The position numbers and the translations under genes are program-made. This document shows, in pieces, positions 16,270 to 23,520 of a DNA stretch of 64,000 nt; position 1 is the first letter of the stretch; every line of letters starts with the position of its first letter. The notes below the pieces were generated by a model. That model saw nothing but the letters and a program-made list of their open reading frames with translations. It ran no database searches and had not been told where the DNA came from. Source of the DNA: Flavobacteriaceae bacterium UBA4166 (GTDB taxonomy: Bacteria > Bacteroidota > Bacteroidia > Flavobacteriales > Flavobacteriaceae); the NCBI GenBank assembly GCA_002379985.1, contig DFVG01000016.1, positions 129,415-193,414 on the forward strand, given 5' to 3'.

Positions 16270-17020
16270 GTCGGCCCCGATAAGGCTGTCTCACATCTAC
16301 TTGCGGAGGCCGGTTTACGGAAATAACGTCACCAACACTTACGATATCACCTACGATAGAACGTCTCGGATTGACGATCATATCCTGACTACTGCGATGA
16401 AACAGATTGATATAATCAATAACCAAATCACGCGCTTCCACTCGGCAATCTCCAGCATAGAGTCGGAAATTAGCCACGGTTGCCGAACCGGACAGAAAGA
16501 AGTTTGAGAGTCCGTTGGCAACAACATTTAGCTCATCGACGTCCAATCGCATTTGGAAGTCTCCGTCAATGTGAAATTCATCTTCCTCGGCACCATCTTC
16601 AGATAACAGTGTTAGGGTCGGAAAGGCTAGGGTGCCACGACCTTCCACCATCAAGCCCGAACTGTTTCGAATCTCGGTTATATTTGGCGCGGTGACAAAC
16701 ACTCTGGTAACACCATAATCGCGTACAAGGTTACATCCATTATTATTGATGATGGACAGTTGACCGTTCGCTACGTTAAGCTCGATATCGTTAAGGAGGT
16801 TCTCTCCTGTTTCTACCATTACTCTTTGTTCTGGCCCCTGTTGTACGATCAACTGCGTACGTTCAAAAACAGTGATCCGCGAAAAAGGGGGCACCGTAAA
16901 TTCTTCTAAAACAAGATCTCCAGTGGCTTGAAAACAATTCAAGCCTTTGTCTGAATCACACCCTAAAAAGAGTACGAATAGCAACAGGCTTAAAGAATAG
17001 GTATGTAAGGAGTATCTCAT
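16256..17020 (-). CDS. head-GIN (DUF2807) lipoprotein, copy 1
   Basis: 254 residues with a lipoprotein signal (LLLFVLFLGC, Cys about 21), then the beta-helical auto-transporter-adhesin-like head GIN domain: PFSRITVFERTQLIVQQG, VETGENLLNDIELNV, ITEIRNSSGLMVEG and repeated short beta strands. Probably anchored in the outer or inner membrane facing the periplasm. Its start overlaps the stop of the acyloxyacyl-hydrolase-like gene by 4 bp. It is a paralogue of 18158-18910: both share GENLL, CNLVRDYG/A and a final GRLIF. Function unknown. Confidence 0.87.
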   Translation of the reverse strand: MRYSLHTYSLSLLLFVLFLGCDSDKGLNCFQATGDLVLEEFTVPPFSRITVFERTQLIVQQGPEQRVMVETGENLLNDIELNVANGQLSIINNNGCNLVRDYGVTRVFVTAPNITEIRNSSGLMVEGRGTLAFPTLTLLSEDGAEEDEFHIDGDFQMRLDVDELNVVANGLSNFFLSGSATVANFRLYAGDCRVEARDLVIDYINLFHRSSQDMIVNPRRSIVGDIVSVGDVISVNRPPQVDVRQPYRGRLIFE

Positions 17021-18132
17021 AATCTAATTCCGATTCCAAATTCAACCCCTTCGGCTTTAGCCCAATGTGCTTTTACGGTCACCGAAGCGTAGAGTTGGTC
17101 TCTGTAAAAATATCGTTTTAATCCCAATCTATTATAAACGCGATTTTCAAAAGCATACGGCCAATAGACGTAATAGCCTAAATGACTCACAAAAGCTACT
17201 TTATTAAAGCGTAACTCGTGACCTACAAACACCCCAACGCGCATGTAATCTTCGTCTCCTGTCAGCCCGTCTTCCGGAAATGCAATCGAGCGATATCGAA
17301 TCAATTCTTTCAGAAAGGTAGCAGCAAATACATCGACCCCACCCACCAAAGTGCTTTTATAATTAATTCGTTTATCCACAAAACCGGAGAACACATAAAA
17401 AGGTTCTTGTCCCAAACCAATCACATCGCTCTCGTTCATCCCGAAGCGAAATGCGAAATTATACTTCCAACGTTCGGCATGACTCTTACTGGGTGGATCG
17501 TCCTTTTCAATGAATTCAGGCATGTTCTCATGATCGATCAGATAGCTCACTCCTGCATTGAACGCCCACGTATTCGTACTGTTGTTTGGTGCGCGAAGAT
17601 TGGCATTACTGTAATGAATAATACTAAAGCCGGCGTGCACACCTAATCCTTCCCAAATGTTTTCTTTAACAAAGTTTGCTTTTAAAAACGTAGTACTTAG
17701 AAAGCGTGTTCCATAGGCGTTGTTGATAAAGTTCTCTTCTCTATCGTAGGGTTTGGACGCATATGCAACCCCTTGCCCTAAACGTATTACTAAATGCCGT
17801 TTGAAGAAGTAGAAGTTATAGTGCCCGTAGAGGCCGTAATTCTCACCAAGATATTGGTTGACCATATCTTGGTAGGTAAACGTAAACCCCCAATCAGGGT
17901 AGCGATGGCGGCGTTCCCATTCGTTAAAACCGTATGTTTTTCGGTTGTAGGAAAGAATCACTCCGTAGGGATGATCGGTGATCAAGTGAGCGATATCGGG
18001 ATTGTGTTCTAAAATACTTCCGTAGAAATAATCTACTTCTAATGACACCGGTTTTTTCTCTTCTGTTTGCTGCGCGACAACGGCATGCAGGCTCAAAATA
18101 AAACACAACAGGGGCAAAAAAGGATGTCTCAT
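17017..18132 (-). CDS. acyloxyacyl hydrolase-like outer-membrane protein (PagL-type), copy 1
   Basis: 371 residues: signal peptide (FLPLLCFILSLHAVVAQ) and a predicted outer-membrane beta-barrel. The segment GFSIIHYSNANLRAPNNSTN carries the His-x-Ser pair used by PagL-type lipid A deacylases, and NAYGTRFLSTTF precedes it as in the acyloxyacyl hydrolase family. It would remove an acyl chain from lipid A at the outer membrane if active. It is paralogous to 18912-20000, with the same HYSN and APN-SSTN motif and the same C-terminal KAHWAKAEGVEFGIGIRL type ending. The third catalytic (acidic) residue cannot be assigned by eye. Confidence 0.82.
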   Translation of the reverse strand: MRHPFLPLLCFILSLHAVVAQQTEEKKPVSLEVDYFYGSILEHNPDIAHLITDHPYGVILSYNRKTYGFNEWERRHRYPDWGFTFTYQDMVNQYLGENYGLYGHYNFYFFKRHLVIRLGQGVAYASKPYDREENFINNAYGTRFLSTTFLKANFVKENIWEGLGVHAGFSIIHYSNANLRAPNNSTNTWAFNAGVSYLIDHENMPEFIEKDDPPSKSHAERWKYNFAFRFGMNESDVIGLGQEPFYVFSGFVDKRINYKSTLVGGVDVFAATFLKELIRYRSIAFPEDGLTGDEDYMRVGVFVGHELRFNKVAFVSHLGYYVYWPYAFENRVYNRLGLKRYFYRDQLYASVTVKAHWAKAEGVEFGIGIRL

Positions 18133-18157
18133 ATTTTTTCGGTCGCGTAAATATACA

Positions 18158-18910
18158 CTAATCCAAGAAAATCAAGCGGCCTGTATATAATTCTTCAATC
18201 TCAACAACTTCCGGTCGGTTGTGCGACACCACATCTCCTACTCCCTGAATTACTCCGCGAAGCTCTCGTTGTGGATTGATTATCATCTTGTTAGCACTTC
18301 GCTGTTGGATCTGTAAAGTATCCACAAGCAAATTTGCACCTTCCAATCGCGGAAATTCGTCGGTAAAGACAAAGCGACCCCTTCGTACGTTTCCGTCTAA
18401 ATAAAAAACGCTTTGGCCATTTGCCGAAATGATCAATTCTTCATTATCTAACTGAAGGTAGAAATCGCCACTTTTTCGAGCAATAGAAGCCGTTCCGGAA
18501 GTATTACTTAAGAGTCGGAGTGACTCAAAAGCAAGAACACCTTCACTGCGAACCGGGTAAATGGAACTGTTTCTGATCTGCGTGAGATTTGAAACCGTGA
18601 CATAAGCGCGAACCGGCGCATAGTCTCGCACTAGATTACAGGTATTGGTATTTACGATGATTAATGTTTCGTCAACTACAGTAACAGATACGGCAGATAA
18701 AAGATTTTCTCCTGTTTCAATAGTAATGCTTGCTTCGGAACCTTGACGAAGGATCAGTTCGACTTCATTTTCTATCTGAATTCTATGGAAGAAGTCTGCT
18801 TCCACAGTTTGGCTGACAATTGTTCCTGACGTCTGAACACAATCCCAAGCCGATTCAGAACTACATCCGAAACATACAATGAGCAGCAGTATGTACCCTA
18901 TATTTTTCAT
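18158..18910 (-). CDS. head-GIN (DUF2807) lipoprotein, copy 2
   Basis: 250 residues: lipoprotein signal (YILLLIVCFGC, Cys about 16) and a head-GIN domain with FHRIQIENEVELILRQG, IETGENLLSAVSVTV, CNLVRDYAPVRAYVTV and LTQIRNSS. Same architecture as copy 1 and the same place directly after an acyloxyacyl-hydrolase-like gene (1 bp gap). Clear sequence divergence means the duplication is not recent. Function unknown; surface or periplasmic lipoprotein. Confidence 0.87.
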   Translation of the reverse strand: MKNIGYILLLIVCFGCSSESAWDCVQTSGTIVSQTVEADFFHRIQIENEVELILRQGSEASITIETGENLLSAVSVTVVDETLIIVNTNTCNLVRDYAPVRAYVTVSNLTQIRNSSIYPVRSEGVLAFESLRLLSNTSGTASIARKSGDFYLQLDNEELIISANGQSVFYLDGNVRRGRFVFTDEFPRLEGANLLVDTLQIQQRSANKMIINPQRELRGVIQGVGDVVSHNRPEVVEIEELYTGRLIFLD

Positions 18911-18911
18911 A

Positions 18912-20000
18912 TTACATCCTAAAACCTATTCCAAATTCAACGCCTTCCACCTTGGCACCGTGTGATTTTAAGGTAATGACCCCAAACAAATTACGAGCAA
19001 ACCGATATTTGAGTCCGGCCCGAATGTAGGTACGACCTTCAAAATCGTAGGGATAATACAGATAATAACCAAATTGTGATACGACCGATAGCGCATCGAA
19101 ATGTAGTTCGTGGCCGGCAAAAATACCCACACGTTTGTAATCTTCATCTCCCGTGAGTCTTGGGTTGAGGCCAGACCGACTCAAATATTCGATTTCTTCC
19201 TTCAGAAAATAGGCCACAAAAAGATCGGCACCGAGTTGCAGACTGCTCTTGTAAGAAACGCGCTTATCGGCGTAGGCAGAAACCACCCAGAAAGGATGTG
19301 ACCCTAAGCCCACATAGTCACTTTGATTGATCCCTCCGCGTAGCACAGCATTGAAATGAATGGGTTCGGAATAGGGTTCGTAAATACTATCCTTTCGTTG
19401 AAAAGTATCGGAGCTTTTGTGGTAATCAACGGCTGCATGAAAAATGAGCGCATTGGTGCTGCTGTTAGGCGCTTTAAAATTTCCATTTGAATAATGTAGC
19501 AAGCCAACTCCTAATTGCACGCCCCACTCCTTCCATAGTCGAATTCGCGCCGCACTGAACTGTAGATAAGTGGTACTTAGGAAATGGCTTCCGTAGGCGT
19601 TGTTCTTAAAATTAGTTTCAAGGTCAAATGGATTTGTATTGTAAGCAATCCCTTGCCCAATTCGCATTCTCAATTTCCGATTCAACACATAAAAATTAAG
19701 ATGCCCATACAAACCGTAATTATCCCCAAGTGTTGGATTTCCTGAAAATTGTGTCACTAGCGAAATTCCGTAATCAGGATATCCAAATTCTTGATGCCAA
19801 CGTTTGCTACCATCGGTAGGTTGATTATAGGAAAGGACAAGGCCTGTAGGGTGGCGTTGTACTAAATGAGCAATGTCTTTATTATGCCGAAGTATGGTCC
19901 CGTAATAATATTGTCCTTCCACCCAAAAAGTGTTGGGCTGGGTTTGCGCCAGCGCGAACGAGGCACAAAACATCAATAGGATCCATGGGGCAGATTTCAC
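18912..20000 (-). CDS. acyloxyacyl hydrolase-like outer-membrane protein (PagL-type), copy 2
   Basis: 362 residues from a GTG start at 20000, preferred because KSAPWILLMFCASFALAQ is then a complete signal peptide; the nearest in-frame ATG is inside it. Beta-barrel pattern with the His-x-Ser segment GVGLLHYSNGNFKAPNSSTN and the ending KSHGAKVEGVEFGIGFRM, both matching copy 1. Predicted lipid A deacylase or related outer-membrane acyl hydrolase. It begins 20 bp after the Ser/Thr dehydratase gene and could be co-transcribed with the cysH cluster. Confidence 0.82.
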   Translation of the reverse strand: MKSAPWILLMFCASFALAQTQPNTFWVEGQYYYGTILRHNKDIAHLVQRHPTGLVLSYNQPTDGSKRWHQEFGYPDYGISLVTQFSGNPTLGDNYGLYGHLNFYVLNRKLRMRIGQGIAYNTNPFDLETNFKNNAYGSHFLSTTYLQFSAARIRLWKEWGVQLGVGLLHYSNGNFKAPNSSTNALIFHAAVDYHKSSDTFQRKDSIYEPYSEPIHFNAVLRGGINQSDYVGLGSHPFWVVSAYADKRVSYKSSLQLGADLFVAYFLKEEIEYLSRSGLNPRLTGDEDYKRVGIFAGHELHFDALSVVSQFGYYLYYPYDFEGRTYIRAGLKYRFARNLFGVITLKSHGAKVEGVEFGIGFRM

Positions 20001-20020
20001 CCCACAAAGAACGGAAATCT

Positions 20021-20974
20021 TTAGGAAAACGGCAGTGCAGAAAGCGTTACATTTCCTCCGGAAATAATGATTCCTACTTGCTTATTTTTGAAGCGTTCTT
20101 TTTCTTTCAGAATGGCAGCCAAGGCAACAGCGCTTGAGGGTTCTACAATGATCTTCATACGTTCCCAGATCAATTTCATCGCGCTGATGATCTGCGCTTC
20201 GGAAACACAAATGATGTCTTCGACATGTTGTTGAATGATCGGAAAATTTTGATCTCCCAAATGCGTTCGTAATCCGTCCGCAATCGTATTCGTAGACGTA
20301 TTCGTTTCGATAATTCCGGACTGCAACGAACGATAGGCATCATCTACCTGCTGTGGTTCCCCTCCAAAAGTCTTACAATTCTTCCCAAAAAAACGCCCCG
20401 CGAGCGCCGTCCCGGCTAGGAGTCCGCCGCCTCCTACGGGAGCACAAAGCACGTCCAAATTGGGTTGTTCTGATAAAAGTTCCATCGCAGCGGTAGCATT
20501 TCCTACGATAACATTCGTACAATTCGAAGGATGCAAGGGGGAGGCACCGGTTTCTTCTTGGATGGCTGCCGCCGCAGCCTCTCGAGCGTGGATAGTTGAT
20601 TCACATTCAGTAACGGTCGCACCATATCCTTTTACGGCTGCCTTTTTTACTTCGGGTGCATTTTCGGGCATCACCACGTAGGCAGGCACGCCAAGTTCTT
20701 TCGCTGCCAGTGCCACTGCTTGTCCGAAATTTCCGGAAGAATGCGTCACCACACCCCTTTCTCGTTCGTTTGCGGATAAGGCTAAAATAGCGCTCGTTGC
20801 CCCACGCATTTTGAAAGCTCCCATACGTTGGAAGTTTTCACATTTAAAAAATAAAGAAGCCCCGCTCATTTGGTTCAGGGTCTTTGATGTAACAACCGCT
20901 GTGTTGTGGATGTAGGGCGCTATCGCGTTATGCGCTTGTAAGAGTTCTTCGGAAGTAGGGATCGCGATAGCCAT
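20021..20974 (-). CDS. serine/threonine dehydratase (PLP fold type II), short form
   Basis: 317 residues from ATG at 20974; upstream in-frame residues would overlap the cysH stop region. The PLP lysine is in GAFKMRGATSA (about residue 47), the phosphate loop is GGGGLLAGTAL near 175, and SSGNFGQAVAL binds substrate. It lacks the C-terminal regulatory domain of the ilvA product elsewhere in this window, so it is a catabolic Ser/Thr dehydratase or a serine racemase-like enzyme rather than the isoleucine enzyme. Placed 17 bp after cysH, which hints at a link to serine/cysteine metabolism, but this is inference. Confidence 0.88.
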   Translation of the reverse strand: MAIAIPTSEELLQAHNAIAPYIHNTAVVTSKTLNQMSGASLFFKCENFQRMGAFKMRGATSAILALSANERERGVVTHSSGNFGQAVALAAKELGVPAYVVMPENAPEVKKAAVKGYGATVTECESTIHAREAAAAAIQEETGASPLHPSNCTNVIVGNATAAMELLSEQPNLDVLCAPVGGGGLLAGTALAGRFFGKNCKTFGGEPQQVDDAYRSLQSGIIETNTSTNTIADGLRTHLGDQNFPIIQQHVEDIICVSEAQIISAMKLIWERMKIIVEPSSAVALAAILKEKERFKNKQVGIIISGGNVTLSALPFS

Positions 20975-20991
20975 ATCACGAAAATAGGAAT

Positions 20992-21624
20992 TTATCGTGG
21001 TAAATGAATACCGCACTCGCGGTTTTCCAGCGCTTTGATGGGATCATAATATTGCATAGCCTTGGGAAGGTTATGATTTTTCAGATAAACATCCATTTCG
21101 GCATCAGAAAAATGATAAAACGGACACACCTTGAGGATTCCTTCTTGTGTAAATGAAAGGATATTGAGTTGGTCTCGATGATTCGTTTGCCCTTTGCGAA
21201 GATTGGTGAACCAAACATCCGGATTCAGTGTATCCAGAGCCTCTTTAAAGGGACGCGTTTTCATCAGCTCGGAGATCTTCTCGTGATTCGGGTTTTCAAT
21301 AGAGGGCGTCCCCAACCAGGCATTCATATAACTCGTAGTGTAGGGTGGCGTCGCAATGTGCATTTGTAAGGAGAGCTGTTCCATCAACTGTTGTGCATGT
21401 ACATAGGTTTCCGGAAGATTATAACCCGTATCACACCATAACACATCAATGGAAGGTAGCTGCTGCGTGGTGGCTTTCAGCAAGGCCGCCGAATAGGTCC
21501 CGAAACTCGTACTTACCAAAGGTTTTTTACTTAACTCAAGTACAAAAGAAATGATCTCTTCGGGAGATTCGTAACGTAAATTCTGATTGAACAGTGCGAT
21601 ATTCTCAGGGGATATTTTCTTCAT
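20992..21624 (-). CDS. cysH: phosphoadenylyl-sulfate reductase (CysH family)
   Basis: Reduces activated sulfate (PAPS/APS) to sulfite. 210 residues from ATG at 21624; a TTG further upstream lies in the promoter region. Visible are the PP-loop SFGTYSAALL near residue 36, the WCDTGYNLPET segment, and the C-terminal ECGIHLPR bearing the catalytic Cys. The CC and CxxC pairs of iron-sulfur APS reductases are absent, so PAPS is the more likely substrate. The other sulfate activation genes are not in this window. It has its own promoter (TATATTTG at 21665-21658) and a candidate Rrf2 operator in front. Confidence 0.9.
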   Translation of the reverse strand: MKKISPENIALFNQNLRYESPEEIISFVLELSKKPLVSTSFGTYSAALLKATTQQLPSIDVLWCDTGYNLPETYVHAQQLMEQLSLQMHIATPPYTTSYMNAWLGTPSIENPNHEKISELMKTRPFKEALDTLNPDVWFTNLRKGQTNHRDQLNILSFTQEGILKVCPFYHFSDAEMDVYLKNHNLPKAMQYYDPIKALENRECGIHLPR

Positions 21625-21633
21625 TTCTTTTAA

Positions 21634-21665
21634 TCCTATAGATTTACTAGAATTATGCAAATATA
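21634..21665 (-). promoter_or_regulatory. cysH promoter -7 box and candidate Rrf2 operator
   Basis: On the minus strand TATATTTG (21665-21658) is a perfect -7 box. Six bases further an imperfect dyad, TTCTAGTAAATCTATAGGA (21652-21634), covers the expected start site, a typical place for repression. The adjacent Rrf2-family gene makes it the obvious candidate binder; this is inference from position and symmetry. Confidence 0.4.
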
Positions 21666-21703
21666 AGGGTTTATTTTAGGAAGCGCATTGTCATTGGGAT
21701 GTG

Positions 21704-22114
21704 CTATACCACCAAATCTTCTAAGGTAGTGTTCCCCAATATTTTCAAGGTATTGTCACGAACTTGAATCATCACCTTGTGGATTCCGCAACTGGCTTCG
21801 TCTAAACAATCATCACATTTTTCATAAAAATTTAAACTTACACAAGGCACCATGGCGATGGGACCTTCTAAAATTCGGTACACATGGGTCAAAGGAATTT
21901 CAGCGGCTTCCTTCCGAAGATAATACCCCCCTCCTTTTCCTTTTTTCGAACCTAAATATCCCGCCTTTCGCAAACTCAACAGAATGCTTTCCAAAAACTT
22001 TCTTGAAATATTTTCTGATGCTGAAATTTCACCAATAGTGATGGGCTCTTTTCCCCTTCGCTTGGCTAAGTAGGTTAAAGCTTTAAGTCCGTATTTCGTC
22101 TTTCGGGAGATCAT
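21704..22114 (-). CDS. Rrf2-family transcriptional regulator
   Basis: 136 residues. N-terminal winged helix: KTKYGLKALTYLAKR, ITIGEISASENISRKFLESILLSLRKAGYLGSKKGKGGGYYL. The C-terminal part has several cysteines (PCVSL, YEKCDDCLDEASCGIH), of the kind that hold an Fe-S cluster in IscR, though the spacing differs and a ligand role is only possible. It lies between osmC and cysH, starting on the osmC stop (4-bp overlap), so it probably controls sulfur assimilation like CymR-type members. Confidence 0.92.
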   Translation of the reverse strand: MISRKTKYGLKALTYLAKRRGKEPITIGEISASENISRKFLESILLSLRKAGYLGSKKGKGGGYYLRKEAAEIPLTHVYRILEGPIAMVPCVSLNFYEKCDDCLDEASCGIHKVMIQVRDNTLKILGNTTLEDLVV

Positions 22115-22533
22115 GTGATCTTGTTTCCGTTTAGGGTGATATCGTAGGTGACGCTCACAGCACCTTCTAACGTTATGGATACAGAACAGTATTTTTCAAA
22201 GCTCAATCGTGCTGCTCTAAGCGCTTTCGCGGTATCGATCTCTCCTTCCAAGTCAATCGCAACATGGATCGATTTGAACGGTTTCGCACCTTTCACTTCT
22301 TTACGCTCTCCTGCTACCTCAATGCCGTAATGCGTGATCGTTTGACGCTGCTTTTTCAAGATCATGATGACGTCTATCGCGCTGCAGCCTCCTACTCCCA
22401 TCAAGAGCAATTCCATCGGACTCGCTCCTTTTGGTGCGGTATCTGTTTTGTTATCAATATATACTGGCACTTCGCTTCCGCCGGTGCCTTTAAACAAATA
22501 GTCGTCGTTAATTCGCTCTAAGGATACTTTCAT
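22111..22533 (-). CDS. OsmC-family protein
   Basis: 140 residues from ATG at 22533. OsmC/Ohr fold with the family-typical GGSEVPVYIDN, SPMELLLMGVGGCSAIDVIMILKKQRQ (one conserved Cys at about residue 53) and EKYCSVSITLEGAVSVTYDITL, where the second conserved Cys lies. The two Cys are compatible with thiol-dependent peroxidase activity, but the YhfA-like subgroup has no assigned substrate. It is in the sulfur cluster, 30 bp after metF, and coupled to the Rrf2 gene. Confidence 0.9.
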   Translation of the reverse strand: MKVSLERINDDYLFKGTGGSEVPVYIDNKTDTAPKGASPMELLLMGVGGCSAIDVIMILKKQRQTITHYGIEVAGERKEVKGAKPFKSIHVAIDLEGEIDTAKALRAARLSFEKYCSVSITLEGAVSVTYDITLNGNKIT

Positions 22534-22563
22534 GATCAAAATTTCTCTAAAGATACGGTTATC

Positions 22564-23520
22564 CTAAAAAACCGACTGTGCTATGGCTTTTATATTATCG
22601 CTCTTTCCCATAGAATAATAATGTAAAATAGGCACTCCTTTGGCGATCAATTCTTTGCTTTGCTGAATACACCATTCGATACCGATCTGCCGAACCGCTG
22701 CATTGTCTTTGGCTTTGATCACCGACATCACCAACGCATCCGGAAGCCCCACACTAAAGCGATGTGGAATTAAATTTAGTTGTTTCTTCGTTGCAATAGG
22801 TTTTAATCCGGGAATGATGGGTACAGTAATGCCGGCATCGCGACAGGCTTCGACAAATTGAAAGTATTTCTTGTTATCAAAAAACATCTGTGTCACCACA
22901 TACGTAGCTCCTTTTTCTATTTTTTTCTTGAGGAAATAAATATCACTTTCTAGACTCGGAGCTTCCAAATGTTTTTCGGGATATCCGGCCACACCAATGC
23001 AGAAATCTGTGGGGGTGCTATTTTGAAGCTCTTCATCAAGATACTCTCCTTGATTCATGTGGGCAATTTGGGCTACAAGCTGATTGGCATAGCGATGTCC
23101 TTCTTTTTCTGCGGAAAAGTAGATTTCGCTCTTCACCGCATCGCCACGTAAGGCCATGACATTGTCAATGCCTAAAAAACCAAGGTCAATCAAGAAGTTT
23201 TCGGTGTCTTCTTTACTGAAGCCTCCACACAATATATGCGGGATGGCATCCACATCATATTTATTTTGAATAGCCGCACAAATACCTACAGTTCCCGGGC
23301 GTTTTCGCACTACTTTCTTTTCCAACAATCCGTTCTTTAATTCTTTGTAGACATATTCTTCTCGATGATAGGTCACGTCAATAAAAGGCGGATTGAACTC
23401 CATTAAAGGATCGATATTGTCAAAAATCGACTGGATATTTTGGCCTTTTAAGGGCGGAAGGATCTCAAAAGAGAATAACGTATTTCCATTGGCTTGTGCA
23501 ATATGGTCGGTCACTTTCAT
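22564..23520 (-). CDS. metF: 5,10-methylenetetrahydrofolate reductase
   Basis: Makes 5-methyl-THF, the methyl donor for MetH. 318 residues from ATG at 23520, overlapping the metH stop by 4 bp; the in-frame upstream codons lie in metH. Motifs of the FAD-dependent barrel are present: SFEILPPLKG, DVTYHREEYVYKE, CGGFSKEDTENFLIDLGFLGIDNVMALRGD, ATYVVTQMFFDN and PIIPGLKPI. Transcribed with the two metH genes behind the SAM-I riboswitch, so its expression should fall when SAM is high. Confidence 0.96.
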   Translation of the reverse strand: MKVTDHIAQANGNTLFSFEILPPLKGQNIQSIFDNIDPLMEFNPPFIDVTYHREEYVYKELKNGLLEKKVVRKRPGTVGICAAIQNKYDVDAIPHILCGGFSKEDTENFLIDLGFLGIDNVMALRGDAVKSEIYFSAEKEGHRYANQLVAQIAHMNQGEYLDEELQNSTPTDFCIGVAGYPEKHLEAPSLESDIYFLKKKIEKGATYVVTQMFFDNKKYFQFVEACRDAGITVPIIPGLKPIATKKQLNLIPHRFSVGLPDALVMSVIKAKDNAAVRQIGIEWCIQQSKELIAKGVPILHYYSMGKSDNIKAIAQSVF

